A DNA stretch of 64,000 nucleotides from Marinicrinis sediminis (GTDB lineage Bacteria > Bacillota > Bacilli > Paenibacillales > KCTC-33676), in assembly GCF_042685085.1 (NCBI RefSeq), contig NZ_JBHUMM010000010.1, forward strand, positions 186,001 through 250,000, given 5' to 3'. Below, one piece after another: positions 8,330 through 16,910 of the stretch. How positions within the stretch are numbered: position 1 is the stretch's first letter; every line of letters begins with the position of its first letter. A model generated the notes under the pieces. It was not told the DNA's origin and searched no databases. It saw nothing but the letters and a program-made list of their open reading frames with translations. Position numbers and translations under genes: made by a program.

Positions 8330-11300
8330 ATGAAGAAAAGAACATGGATAGCTTCGCTTACCGCAGGGATGTTAGCCTTGCAGCTTGCAATTCCAATGCC
8401 GGAAGTACGGGGCGAGCGGACGACGAATGCACCCGTTTCGATTCAAGCCGTACAGGCCCAGTTGCCGGATCAGCCCATCCATAAGTTGGTCGGTGCAAAG
8501 GCCAGATATGCACCGAATGAAGAGGTGCAGATGACCTTGACGCTAGACAACCAGATGAACTGGCAGGGGACGCTGCACGTAGAGGTCTACCATATCCAGC
8601 ATCTGGTTGCGACGGGAACAAAGCCGATTCAGATGGTGGCGAATACGCAGCCGGAGCTGACGTTTACGTGGGAGCCCCCAGGTACCGATTTCCGGGGATA
8701 TTTGGTCAAGGCTTATGTGGAGGGCAGGGAAGATGAGTTTGTCACTGCCGCGGTTGATGTATCCAGTGACTGGACACGTTATCCACGCTATGGCTATACG
8801 ACGGAATTCCCGCAAGAATCCCAGCAACAAAGCGATGAGAAGTTCAAGGAACTTTCTCAGGAATATTACCTGAATGGCTATCAGTTCTATGACTGGATGT
8901 GGAGGCATGATGTCTCTGTCTATTCAGAAACCGATGCAGAGGGCAAGCCGGTTCTGGATGCAGACGGCAACTTTATCAGTGCTCCGATCGATGAAGAGAC
9001 GGCTTATATGGACTTGCTCGGTCGATATTTATATCCCCTGACCGTCAAACAGCAGGTTACCTCTGCTCAAAAATACGGTTCTGCCGCGATGGCGTATCAG
9101 ATGAATTATGCGGCGAGGGAACATTATGAGGATTTTGGCGTGCAGAGAGAATGGGGTCTCTATCGCAAGAATGCGACCTTCCCAAATCCCGATCCGGTCA
9201 AGTTTCAGGAAGGCTATTTCTTTGATTGGGTAACGCCGCCGACGGCTCTGTACTTGCAGGACCCGGGCAATCCGGAGTGGCAAGCCTACATTACGAAAGA
9301 ATTCAACAGAGCGGCCAATGAGTTTGGCTTTGACGGTATGCATCTCGACCAGTGGGGCTGGTGGGATGGCGGCTTCTTGTATGACTATTTCGGCAATGAA
9401 CGGTATTTCTCTCTCGATTATGATGCACTGATTAATGCGGTGAAGAACGCATTGGAGACGAATAATCCGGAGCAAAGTGATGTCACCTTTAACATGGTAG
9501 GGGGCAATGGCGGCTATTCGGAAGTGCCGAAGCCATCCACCCTGACGGACTTTGACTACAGTGAAATCTGGCAAGACATGGACCTTTACCGGGATCTGAA
9601 GAAGGTCATTAATGATACGCGCTTAAGCAATGGCGGCAAAGCCATGGTGATTGCGGCATACATGAACTACAAGCAGGCCGCCGGACAGCATTATGATGCG
9701 GCCGATGTGCAGGATGTACCCCGCACGGTGGTCTTCCAGTCACGGATTGCCCACATTCCGGGCTGGGTCGGTGACTTTGGCAAAAAGGACGAGGACCAGA
9801 TTGTCTGGACCGTCGATGCAGCACAAGCCGGTACGGCTGAGTTAAAGCTGGTGTACGGACATGGCAATGACAGCGGATATCCGGAAGGCAGACTGACCGT
9901 CAACGGAACGGTAGCCGCCTCACAAATTGCCTTCGATCAGCAAACCGGCTGGGGAAACCCGACAGCCGAAGCCGTTGTATCTGTAGAGCTTCAGGCAGGC
10001 AGCAACGAGATCAGGCTACAGCTGAACACCAGTGACAAATGGCTCAATATCGACAGCCTGATGGTGAAGCAGGGTGCGATGGAGCAAATCTATGAAGCCG
10101 AATATGCGGAACTGATCAGCTCCAAGATCGACAAGGTGGGCCATGTCTACTACTTCGAGACGGATGGCGATTATGTTTCCTTTCACGTAGAGGCTGATGC
10201 GGCAGGGAATTACCCGCTAGTGTTCCATTACGGAATCGAACAGCAACCCGTCATGCGGGAATTGACCGTTAACGGTCAAGCGTATGGCAATCTCTATTTT
10301 GAATCCACCGGGGACTGGGAAGCCTTTGAAGCGCTTACTGTACCGGATGTTCCCCTGCAAGCGGGAACGAATACGATCGAGTTGAAGGTCAACGGCATCA
10401 ATGACCAGGGCATGAAACTGGATGCGCTGCAACTCGGGGCGCAATATTATGAGGCGGAGAATGCAGCGTACGGCTGGAATCCGACACAGCAGGCACAGAT
10501 CCAAACCCAGGAAGGGACGGTGCTTCGGAATTATGTGACACAGGTGAAGCAGTCGCCGGACTGGATTTCCTTCCCGATTGAAGATGAGCAGGCTGCCAGT
10601 GCGGTGCTGAAATATGCGAGTAGCAATACGCCACAGGTGGACGTAACCGTGAACGGGGCCGTATATGGCCAGCCGCTCGATCTGTCTTCGACAGGAGGCT
10701 GGGGCAGTGAAGGCAGATGGCAGTTGGAGCCTTTGCCATTCGTCAATGAACCTGGCACCGATACGCTGCGGTTGACGATGAAGAGTAGCGGTCAGTTTAT
10801 GGATGTGGATGGACTGTTCCTGAATCCACAAGAGGTGTTGGTTTCCGACAGTAGCAAGGTAAGCACACAGGGCACGATGAGTGTGAATGAATCACAGGCG
10901 AATACGGATGATTTCAATGGAGCCAATGGCAATGCCATCACCTTCGATGTGGACGCCGCTCAGTCTGGTACACAGACGATCATGCTCTGGTACCGGACCG
11001 GTACGGACAATACGACAGGAACCCTGAATGTAAACGGCACGGATATGCCAGTTGCCTTTGCCAACAATGGTTGGTACGGCGGAGACTGGTGGGGAACGGT
11101 CGAAGTACAGGCGAATCTGAACGCCGGTAGCAACTCGCTGACCCTGACCCTGGATCGTGCCGATACGTATTTGAATCTGCACGGTGTGGTGGCCGGCCTG
11201 AAGCTGGAAGCCGAAGCTGCTGAGACAGGAAAGAACGGGGTACAGACCCAACCAACCTTTATTGGTGATTTTGGTCAGTCCGGAGACGCGGCAACCTTTG

Positions 11301-14300
11301 CGGTGACCCATGACACGAATGAGACCGTCGCGCTGGACTGGATCTATCAGGCAGACGAAGCCTTGACCTATGAAATAGAGGTGAACGGACAGCTTCAATC
11401 GGTCACCTTCCCTGCAACAGACGGTGCTTGGAGCACGCTTACGATGAATCCTTCGTTGATTGCAGGCAGCAATACGATCCTGATGAAGCCGCAGCAGACG
11501 TTATCCACCTCCATCAGACTGGATGGCTGGCAGCTTGATGGCAATCAGATCGAAGCGGAAACTGCGTTGCAGCAGGCACAGGGACAAGCGACGACCGCCA
11601 GCGAGCCTGGAGAAGTCGGGTATGTCTATGATTTTGCACAAAAAGGGGACTTCCTGAAAGTGAGCACGGACGCTACCTCCACAAGTGGAGTAAAGCTGCT
11701 CACCATCTATTATAAAAATGAAGGATTGTCCACGAAGCGAGCCATCTATGTGAATGGCAAAAAGGCAGGCTTGATTACTCTCGAACCAGCAGCAGACTGG
11801 ACAGCGGTCCAAATGCCGATCTATCTCGATCAGGCAGACAGTGAATCCGTCATCCTGATCAAGCAGGAGCAGGAAGATGCGCAAGCAGTCGCCATCGACC
11901 GATTCGAGCTGGAGGGACTGTCTTATGAAGCGGAAGCGGGCACGACAGGCTGGGAACCAGTTGTCGCGCCAGTGGGAGAAATCTCCACATCGCCAGGCAA
12001 GACGGATAATCACGGGAATACGGGTCAGACCGTTCGCTTCATGGTAGAGGCGAGAGAAGACTTGGATAAGATGACCTTCACGTATCGCTCCGGCAACAAT
12101 CCGGTCTTCGATATCCTGGTGGACGGTGAGATTGTGCTGGACGACATCACGTTTGGCGCCACGCCTGGAGGCTGGAACGGAGGCATGGGCGAGAAAACCG
12201 TAGACGTACCGCTCACTACAGGAAGCCATACAGTGGATCTGGTGATGGTAACCCAGGGGCAGTATGTGAATCTGGATAGTCTGATTGTCGGAGAGACGGA
12301 ATATGAAGCAGAGGATGCCCAGTTGTTTCCAGTCGATCACGGAATGACCGTATCGCGGGGTGTAGTAGAAGGCTTCCAGGACGAAGGTGACTTCATCGAC
12401 TTCACCGTACAGATGGAAGAAGCAGGCACGTACACACTGGACTGGGCCTATTTGAATCAGGCTACTTCAGGCCGGACTGCGGTTCGGACGGTCACCGTCA
12501 ATGATACATGGACAGAAGAAGTGGTATTCCAGAACGATACGCAGTGGCAATTATTAAGTCAAACCGGTGTCCCGCTCCAGGATGGTCTCAATACGATCAC
12601 GATTCAGGTTGCAGATCGGGATGATGATGGCGTCAAGCTGGATTACCTGCAAATAGGCACGAAGAAACTGCATGCCGAAAAGGCTGGATTTGTGCCTCCG
12701 ATGACGATTTACAAAGATGTCATTACGAACTTCGGACACCCGGGTGATGAGGTGACCTTCGATATCGAGCTGGATCGCGCAGGGGAGACCTCGCTGATCT
12801 TCACTTATTCGAATGAAGGCGCGACGGCTACACGGACATTGTACATCGATGGAGAGCCTGTGTTGGGTTCCGATGGCAAGCCCGTCAAGATCTGGTTCAG
12901 CGCGACCGAGAACAAGGATGCCTTCAATGAAGATATTTACTATATTGTGCCTCACCTCGAAAGCGGCGCCCATGAGGTCACGTTGAAGTATGAGGAAGAC
13001 GACAAAGGTTCCATCAACCTGAGAAAAATGACCGTTGGATTTTTCGATGAGCCTTCGGTGCGATTGATGGATGCGGGACTGGCTGCGATGGGCGCGACGC
13101 ATATTGAACTCGGAACCGCTGAGGACATCACGGAAGGGCCGAATATGCTGGCTCATGAGTATTACCCGAACCGCAGCAAAAAAATGACGGCATCTCTGAA
13201 GGCCGCCATGAAGGAATACTACAAATTTTTCGCGGCTTATGAAAATATTCTGTTTGACAGCGTGGAAGATACCCAGGCTCAGATAAGTGTCACAGATCGC
13301 GACGGACAAATGCTTCCGGTCAGCTCAGACGGATCGAAGCAGTCCCTGTGGACGATTGTACGCGAGAATACGACCAATACTGGTTTTGAACAAGTGGAAC
13401 TGATTCATCTGATCAACTTGCTTAACAATGATGACAACTGGCGAAATGAAGCGAATGAACCGCAGACCCAGGAACAACTTCGCGTTCGTTATGAGACGGG
13501 CATTACCGCTGCAGACGCACCAAATCTGGCAGTGCACGCAGCTACACCGGATCGCAATCAGGGTCTCATGCAGGAGCTGACATTCGTTTGGGAGGGAAGC
13601 GAACTGGTCATTGACGTACCGGAGCTATCCTACTGGACGATGCTGGTGCTCGATTATGAACCGGATTCGGTTGCCGTGTCCTCCCTGTTTGATTCCGTCA
13701 CGCAGCCGGGAAATCCGCGCTCCGGAGGCGGAAGTGACCGGGATGATGATGCGGACCAAGATGGGGATGAAGATGAAGAAGATCTGGAAGAAGAACAGGA
13801 AGTCAGGGTGATTCGTGCGGAAGACCTGAAGCCGAATGCGAAAGGAAGAATCGTCATTACCCTTCAGGAGCAGCAGCGCAAGGTACGGATGCCGGCTGAG
13901 ATCGTTACCGCTTTGTCCGATCGTGAGGAAGTAGAATGGCAAGCCGGGAAACGGACGGTGGTTTTGACCGGCAAGCAGCTCAAGGACATGCTGCGGGCAG
14001 GCGGCAATGAACTGCAAGAGAAGACTTCTCTGTTGATGGAGATGAAGCCGGAGACGGGCGCACATGCCGACAAGCTGTCCGTTTCCTTCGGTGGAAAGAC
14101 GCGCATTCAGCAATTGGATGCATGGTCTGTATCGATGGAACTGGTTCAGGAAGATGGAACGGTAACGGTGGTACAGGAGGATGTGAAGCTGGGGTATCGC
14201 TTCGACAATCCGGATGTGACGGGAGCAGACTACCTGATCGGTCTCTACCGTTATGATGACCAGAAGAACAAGTGGCTGTTCACCGCACCATGGAAGGAAG

Positions 14301-14941
14301 GGCAATCCATGCCTGTCGTGCAAGATACGACCTATGCCTTGCTTCATGTGGAAGTAGCGTATGAAGACTTGCAAGCTGCTGACTGGTCACACGAGGCCGT
14401 TCAGGTTCTGTCGGCCAGAGGTATTGTAAACGGAGATACAGCGGGGCGCTTCCTACCAGAGCAGGCCACGACCCGGGCGCAGTTTGCCGTTCTCCTGGCT
14501 GGTCTGTTGAACCTGGACACCGGAAAAGCAGGGACTGTGACCGCATTTGACGATGTGGCTACAGACAGCTGGTATGCTGGAGCTGTTCAGGCCGCTAGCG
14601 AGGCCGGACTGGTATATGGCCGTGGCGAAGGACAGTTTGACCCGCAAGGCTTATTGACCCGTGAGGAAATGGTGGCGCTCATGGTACGGGCCTGGCATTA
14701 TGCCAACGCGTCCGAAATGTCCGAACCATTCTCAGAAAAATCGGATACACAAGGGCTCCGTGCACTGTTTTCCGATGGGGATGTGATATCTGACTGGGCA
14801 CAGTCTGCGATCATGGAAGCGTACCAACTTGGGCTAGTCAAAGGAAATGCGGATGGCACATTTGAGCCGGAAGATCCGTCCAAGCGCAAAGAGGGAGCGC
14901 AAATGCTGTATAACTGGATCAGGCAACTGGAAGATAATTAA
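8330..14941 (+). CDS. giant SLH-anchored GH66 enzyme with nine inserted CBM-like modules
   Basis: GH66 enzyme of 2203 residues. Order: signal peptide (about 1-28); Ig-like domain; first catalytic half with nucleophile candidate Asp340 (FDGMHLDQWGW) and acid/base candidate Glu412 (DYSEIWQD). At about residue 465 the catalytic domain is interrupted by some 1100 residues of CBM35/CBM6-like beta-sandwiches. It resumes at about 1570 (RLMDAGLAAMGATHIELG), matching the smaller paralogues. Then come the GH66 C-terminal domain, an acidic Asp/Glu linker (about 1797-1824), a pre-SLH beta module and three SLH modules (about 2010-2203) for cell-wall polymer anchoring. Known CITases carry a single CBM35 at the equivalent place, so cyclic isomaltooligosaccharide formation is plausible but unproven. 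There is no stop or frameshift. Confidence 0.9.
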   Translation: MKKRTWIASLTAGMLALQLAIPMPEVRGERTTNAPVSIQAVQAQLPDQPIHKLVGAKARYAPNEEVQMTLTLDNQMNWQGTLHVEVYHIQHLVATGTKPIQMVANTQPELTFTWEPPGTDFRGYLVKAYVEGREDEFVTAAVDVSSDWTRYPRYGYTTEFPQESQQQSDEKFKELSQEYYLNGYQFYDWMWRHDVSVYSETDAEGKPVLDADGNFISAPIDEETAYMDLLGRYLYPLTVKQQVTSAQKYGSAAMAYQMNYAAREHYEDFGVQREWGLYRKNATFPNPDPVKFQEGYFFDWVTPPTALYLQDPGNPEWQAYITKEFNRAANEFGFDGMHLDQWGWWDGGFLYDYFGNERYFSLDYDALINAVKNALETNNPEQSDVTFNMVGGNGGYSEVPKPSTLTDFDYSEIWQDMDLYRDLKKVINDTRLSNGGKAMVIAAYMNYKQAAGQHYDAADVQDVPRTVVFQSRIAHIPGWVGDFGKKDEDQIVWTVDAAQAGTAELKLVYGHGNDSGYPEGRLTVNGTVAASQIAFDQQTGWGNPTAEAVVSVELQAGSNEIRLQLNTSDKWLNIDSLMVKQGAMEQIYEAEYAELISSKIDKVGHVYYFETDGDYVSFHVEADAAGNYPLVFHYGIEQQPVMRELTVNGQAYGNLYFESTGDWEAFEALTVPDVPLQAGTNTIELKVNGINDQGMKLDALQLGAQYYEAENAAYGWNPTQQAQIQTQEGTVLRNYVTQVKQSPDWISFPIEDEQAASAVLKYASSNTPQVDVTVNGAVYGQPLDLSSTGGWGSEGRWQLEPLPFVNEPGTDTLRLTMKSSGQFMDVDGLFLNPQEVLVSDSSKVSTQGTMSVNESQANTDDFNGANGNAITFDVDAAQSGTQTIMLWYRTGTDNTTGTLNVNGTDMPVAFANNGWYGGDWWGTVEVQANLNAGSNSLTLTLDRADTYLNLHGVVAGLKLEAEAAETGKNGVQTQPTFIGDFGQSGDAATFAVTHDTNETVALDWIYQADEALTYEIEVNGQLQSVTFPATDGAWSTLTMNPSLIAGSNTILMKPQQTLSTSIRLDGWQLDGNQIEAETALQQAQGQATTASEPGEVGYVYDFAQKGDFLKVSTDATSTSGVKLLTIYYKNEGLSTKRAIYVNGKKAGLITLEPAADWTAVQMPIYLDQADSESVILIKQEQEDAQAVAIDRFELEGLSYEAEAGTTGWEPVVAPVGEISTSPGKTDNHGNTGQTVRFMVEAREDLDKMTFTYRSGNNPVFDILVDGEIVLDDITFGATPGGWNGGMGEKTVDVPLTTGSHTVDLVMVTQGQYVNLDSLIVGETEYEAEDAQLFPVDHGMTVSRGVVEGFQDEGDFIDFTVQMEEAGTYTLDWAYLNQATSGRTAVRTVTVNDTWTEEVVFQNDTQWQLLSQTGVPLQDGLNTITIQVADRDDDGVKLDYLQIGTKKLHAEKAGFVPPMTIYKDVITNFGHPGDEVTFDIELDRAGETSLIFTYSNEGATATRTLYIDGEPVLGSDGKPVKIWFSATENKDAFNEDIYYIVPHLESGAHEVTLKYEEDDKGSINLRKMTVGFFDEPSVRLMDAGLAAMGATHIELGTAEDITEGPNMLAHEYYPNRSKKMTASLKAAMKEYYKFFAAYENILFDSVEDTQAQISVTDRDGQMLPVSSDGSKQSLWTIVRENTTNTGFEQVELIHLINLLNNDDNWRNEANEPQTQEQLRVRYETGITAADAPNLAVHAATPDRNQGLMQELTFVWEGSELVIDVPELSYWTMLVLDYEPDSVAVSSLFDSVTQPGNPRSGGGSDRDDDADQDGDEDEEDLEEEQEVRVIRAEDLKPNAKGRIVITLQEQQRKVRMPAEIVTALSDREEVEWQAGKRTVVLTGKQLKDMLRAGGNELQEKTSLLMEMKPETGAHADKLSVSFGGKTRIQQLDAWSVSMELVQEDGTVTVVQEDVKLGYRFDNPDVTGADYLIGLYRYDDQKNKWLFTAPWKEGQSMPVVQDTTYALLHVEVAYEDLQAADWSHEAVQVLSARGIVNGDTAGRFLPEQATTRAQFAVLLAGLLNLDTGKAGTVTAFDDVATDSWYAGAVQAASEAGLVYGRGEGQFDPQGLLTREEMVALMVRAWHYANASEMSEPFSEKSDTQGLRALFSDGDVISDWAQSAIMEAYQLGLVKGNADGTFEPEDPSKRKEGAQMLYNWIRQLEDN
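9720..13040 (+). repeat. nine tandem CBM35/CBM6-like modules within the GH66 domain
   Basis: Protein-level repeats of about 115-130 residues. Most begin with a motif like YEAE, EAEA or IEAET and end with a segment like LNIDSLMV, VNLDSLIV, VKLDYLQI or MKLDALQL. Between these lie a GDxxxF strand and a VNG turn, as in CBM35/CBM6 folds. I count nine by hand, with starts near residues 465, 585, 705, 840, 962, 1080, 1200, 1323 and 1443. The copies are strongly diverged, so this is old or diversified duplication rather than recent DNA amplification. Confidence 0.75.
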
Positions 14942-14954
14942 CATTTGGAAAAAC

Positions 14955-14995
14955 GGGAAGAGCTGATGACCACGATGATGGGATCGGCTCTTCCC
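14955..14995 (+). other. intercistronic hairpin without U-tract
   Basis: GGGAAGAGC (14955-14963) pairs perfectly with GCTCTTCCC (14987-14995) across a 23-base loop. No U-run follows. It separates the giant GH66 gene from the sensor kinase gene. Confidence 0.55.
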
Positions 14996-15048
14996 TGCTC
15001 TGTTTCCACGATTTCATGGACAGAATTATGATAGAATAGAGGGACTAT

Positions 15049-15062
15049 TGAAAGCGCTTAGG
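15049..15062. promoter_or_regulatory. cre-like site overlapping the kinase leader
   Basis: TGAAAGCGCTTAGG matches the cre pattern except at the penultimate conserved base. It lies 9 bases before the kinase ATG, overlapping the ribosome-binding region, where bound CcpA could act as a roadblock. Confidence 0.4.
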
Positions 15063-15071
15063 TGATGCAGA

Positions 15072-16850
15072 ATGTTTCCAATCAACCACTTTCGCCAGCG
15101 GATTGCATCCAAGATGATTATAGCCATGCTGCTTGTGATTTTGATTCCGACCTTGCTTACAAGCCTGTCCTTTTACTGGGTGTCTACCCAAACGGTCAAA
15201 AACAATGTGAGGCAATCGTCGATTCAAATTATGAAGCAGGCAACGGACTCTCTGTCCTTTGTTATGGATGTGGCCAGCGATACATCAGATTTGCTCTATA
15301 GTGACACGAATATTCAGCAGCTGGCCAAAAATGAAGGTCCATGGAATCAAGCCAGTGACCAGGATCGTTTTATGACGGCTACGTTGAATAATCTGGTTTA
15401 TTCCAGTTCGTTCGTCAAGATGATCTACGTGCTCCGGGAGGAGCAGGACAGCTGGGGGAGCGGGACGTTCTCCCAACCCAAGCTGAATCAGTATACGCTC
15501 TCTGAATTTGACTGGGCACAGCGGGCAGGTGAAATGGACGGTGAGCTGGTCTGGAGCGGCTTGCAGTATGACCTGTTCAGCGGTGCTGGCAAGCGAACGG
15601 ATCTTGTTATTCCCGTTGTACGGGTGCTGAAGGATTTTGAAACCCTGCAAAATCAGGGATATATTATGGTCAATCTCAATGGCAGAGATTTGCTTGAACG
15701 CATTGACGCCATTCAACTGGGCCAGTCTGGGACCTTGTTTGTCGTCAATGAGGCGGGAGAATTTATGATTCATGATGATCTGTCCCTGATCAACAAGAAA
15801 ATTCCCAATACGGAATTGGCAAATTGGGTCATTCAGCGTCCAGAAATCGAATTTGAATTCTCCCATCGTGATATTCCCTATTACGGGGTCAAGCAGAGAC
15901 TGAGTAATGGCTGGCTGCTGGTCGGGGTCGTGCCGATCCAGGAGATTACCGGTCAGCTTGATCGTCTGCACGAGAATATATGGCGTTCTTTTCTGATCTA
16001 TACGTTTGCGGCGATCATAATCGGGCTGTTTATCGCCTCTCGCGTCACCAAGCCGATCAAGCAACTGACAAGACAGATGAAGCGAGTGCAAGAGGGGGAT
16101 CTGACGGTTCGAACCCAGGTCCATACACTGGATGAAATCGGGCTGATGAGCCGGCATTTCAACAAGATGCTCTCCCGCGTCAGTGAATTGATGGAGCAGG
16201 TGAAGGAGAATGATCGGAAGAAGCAGGAAGCGGAACTGAGAGCCGTTGTACATCGCATTAATCCGCACTTCCTGTTCAACACGCTCAGTACGATCAGGTG
16301 GCTGATCAAGTACAATCAGTCGGAACAGGCTTACAATGGCATCTCGGCCCTAATCAGGCTGCTGGAAGCCAATATGGGCAAGAAGGGCAATTTCATTACA
16401 TTGGCGGAAGAACTGCAAATTATCGAGAAATACCTGGTGATTCTGGAACTCCGATACAACTTGAAGTTCCATCTCATCCTGGACATCGATGAACGGGCGG
16501 AGGATTTCATGATCCCGCGCATGCTGATTCAACCATTAGTGGAAAACGCCATTTTCCACGGCATTGTACCGCGCAATCAGAATGGAGAGATTACCATTCA
16601 GGTTCGCAAGCGTCTGGCAGGCATTGAGATGGTCATCACCGATAACGGCATCGGGATGCCTGTTGAAAAGGTAGAGCTGCTGAACGATCCTGAGCAGGCG
16701 ATCGAGGAAGGATGGCTTGGTATTGGACTGAAGCATGTTTATGAGAGCATGCAGCTTTATTTTGACGGTTCCTCCCGCATTCAGGTGGACAGCCGGGAAG
16801 GGGAAGGCACCGAGATCCGGATTCTGCTCATGGCGCGGCAGTCATCCTGA
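15072..16850 (+). CDS. YesM-type sensor histidine kinase
   Basis: Membrane sensor kinase of 592 residues. One transmembrane helix lies near residues 15-37, then a large extracellular sensing region to about 300, a second helix (FLIYTFAAIIIGLFIA) and a HAMP domain. The His_kinase domain has its phosphorylated His399 in INPHFLFNTL, and a HATPase domain contains ITDNGIGM. It is followed after 60 bases by its YesN-type partner. Such pairs normally sense extracellular sugars, often with a binding protein, and activate adjacent transporter genes. The gene order implies control of this dextran locus (inference). Confidence 0.93.
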   Translation: MFPINHFRQRIASKMIIAMLLVILIPTLLTSLSFYWVSTQTVKNNVRQSSIQIMKQATDSLSFVMDVASDTSDLLYSDTNIQQLAKNEGPWNQASDQDRFMTATLNNLVYSSSFVKMIYVLREEQDSWGSGTFSQPKLNQYTLSEFDWAQRAGEMDGELVWSGLQYDLFSGAGKRTDLVIPVVRVLKDFETLQNQGYIMVNLNGRDLLERIDAIQLGQSGTLFVVNEAGEFMIHDDLSLINKKIPNTELANWVIQRPEIEFEFSHRDIPYYGVKQRLSNGWLLVGVVPIQEITGQLDRLHENIWRSFLIYTFAAIIIGLFIASRVTKPIKQLTRQMKRVQEGDLTVRTQVHTLDEIGLMSRHFNKMLSRVSELMEQVKENDRKKQEAELRAVVHRINPHFLFNTLSTIRWLIKYNQSEQAYNGISALIRLLEANMGKKGNFITLAEELQIIEKYLVILELRYNLKFHLILDIDERAEDFMIPRMLIQPLVENAIFHGIVPRNQNGEITIQVRKRLAGIEMVITDNGIGMPVEKVELLNDPEQAIEEGWLGIGLKHVYESMQLYFDGSSRIQVDSREGEGTEIRILLMARQSS

Positions 16851-16910
16851 TTCAGCTCGCATACAGGCATACAGTTCAAAACATCCAGAGAAAGAGAAGG
16901 GGGAATCACT

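Noticed and set aside
9720..13040. Insertion in the GH66 gene as a gene fusion or assembly error
   Set aside because: The frame is continuous, the modules form a regular series, and a single CBM35 at the same place is known in CITases, so a natural architecture is more likely.
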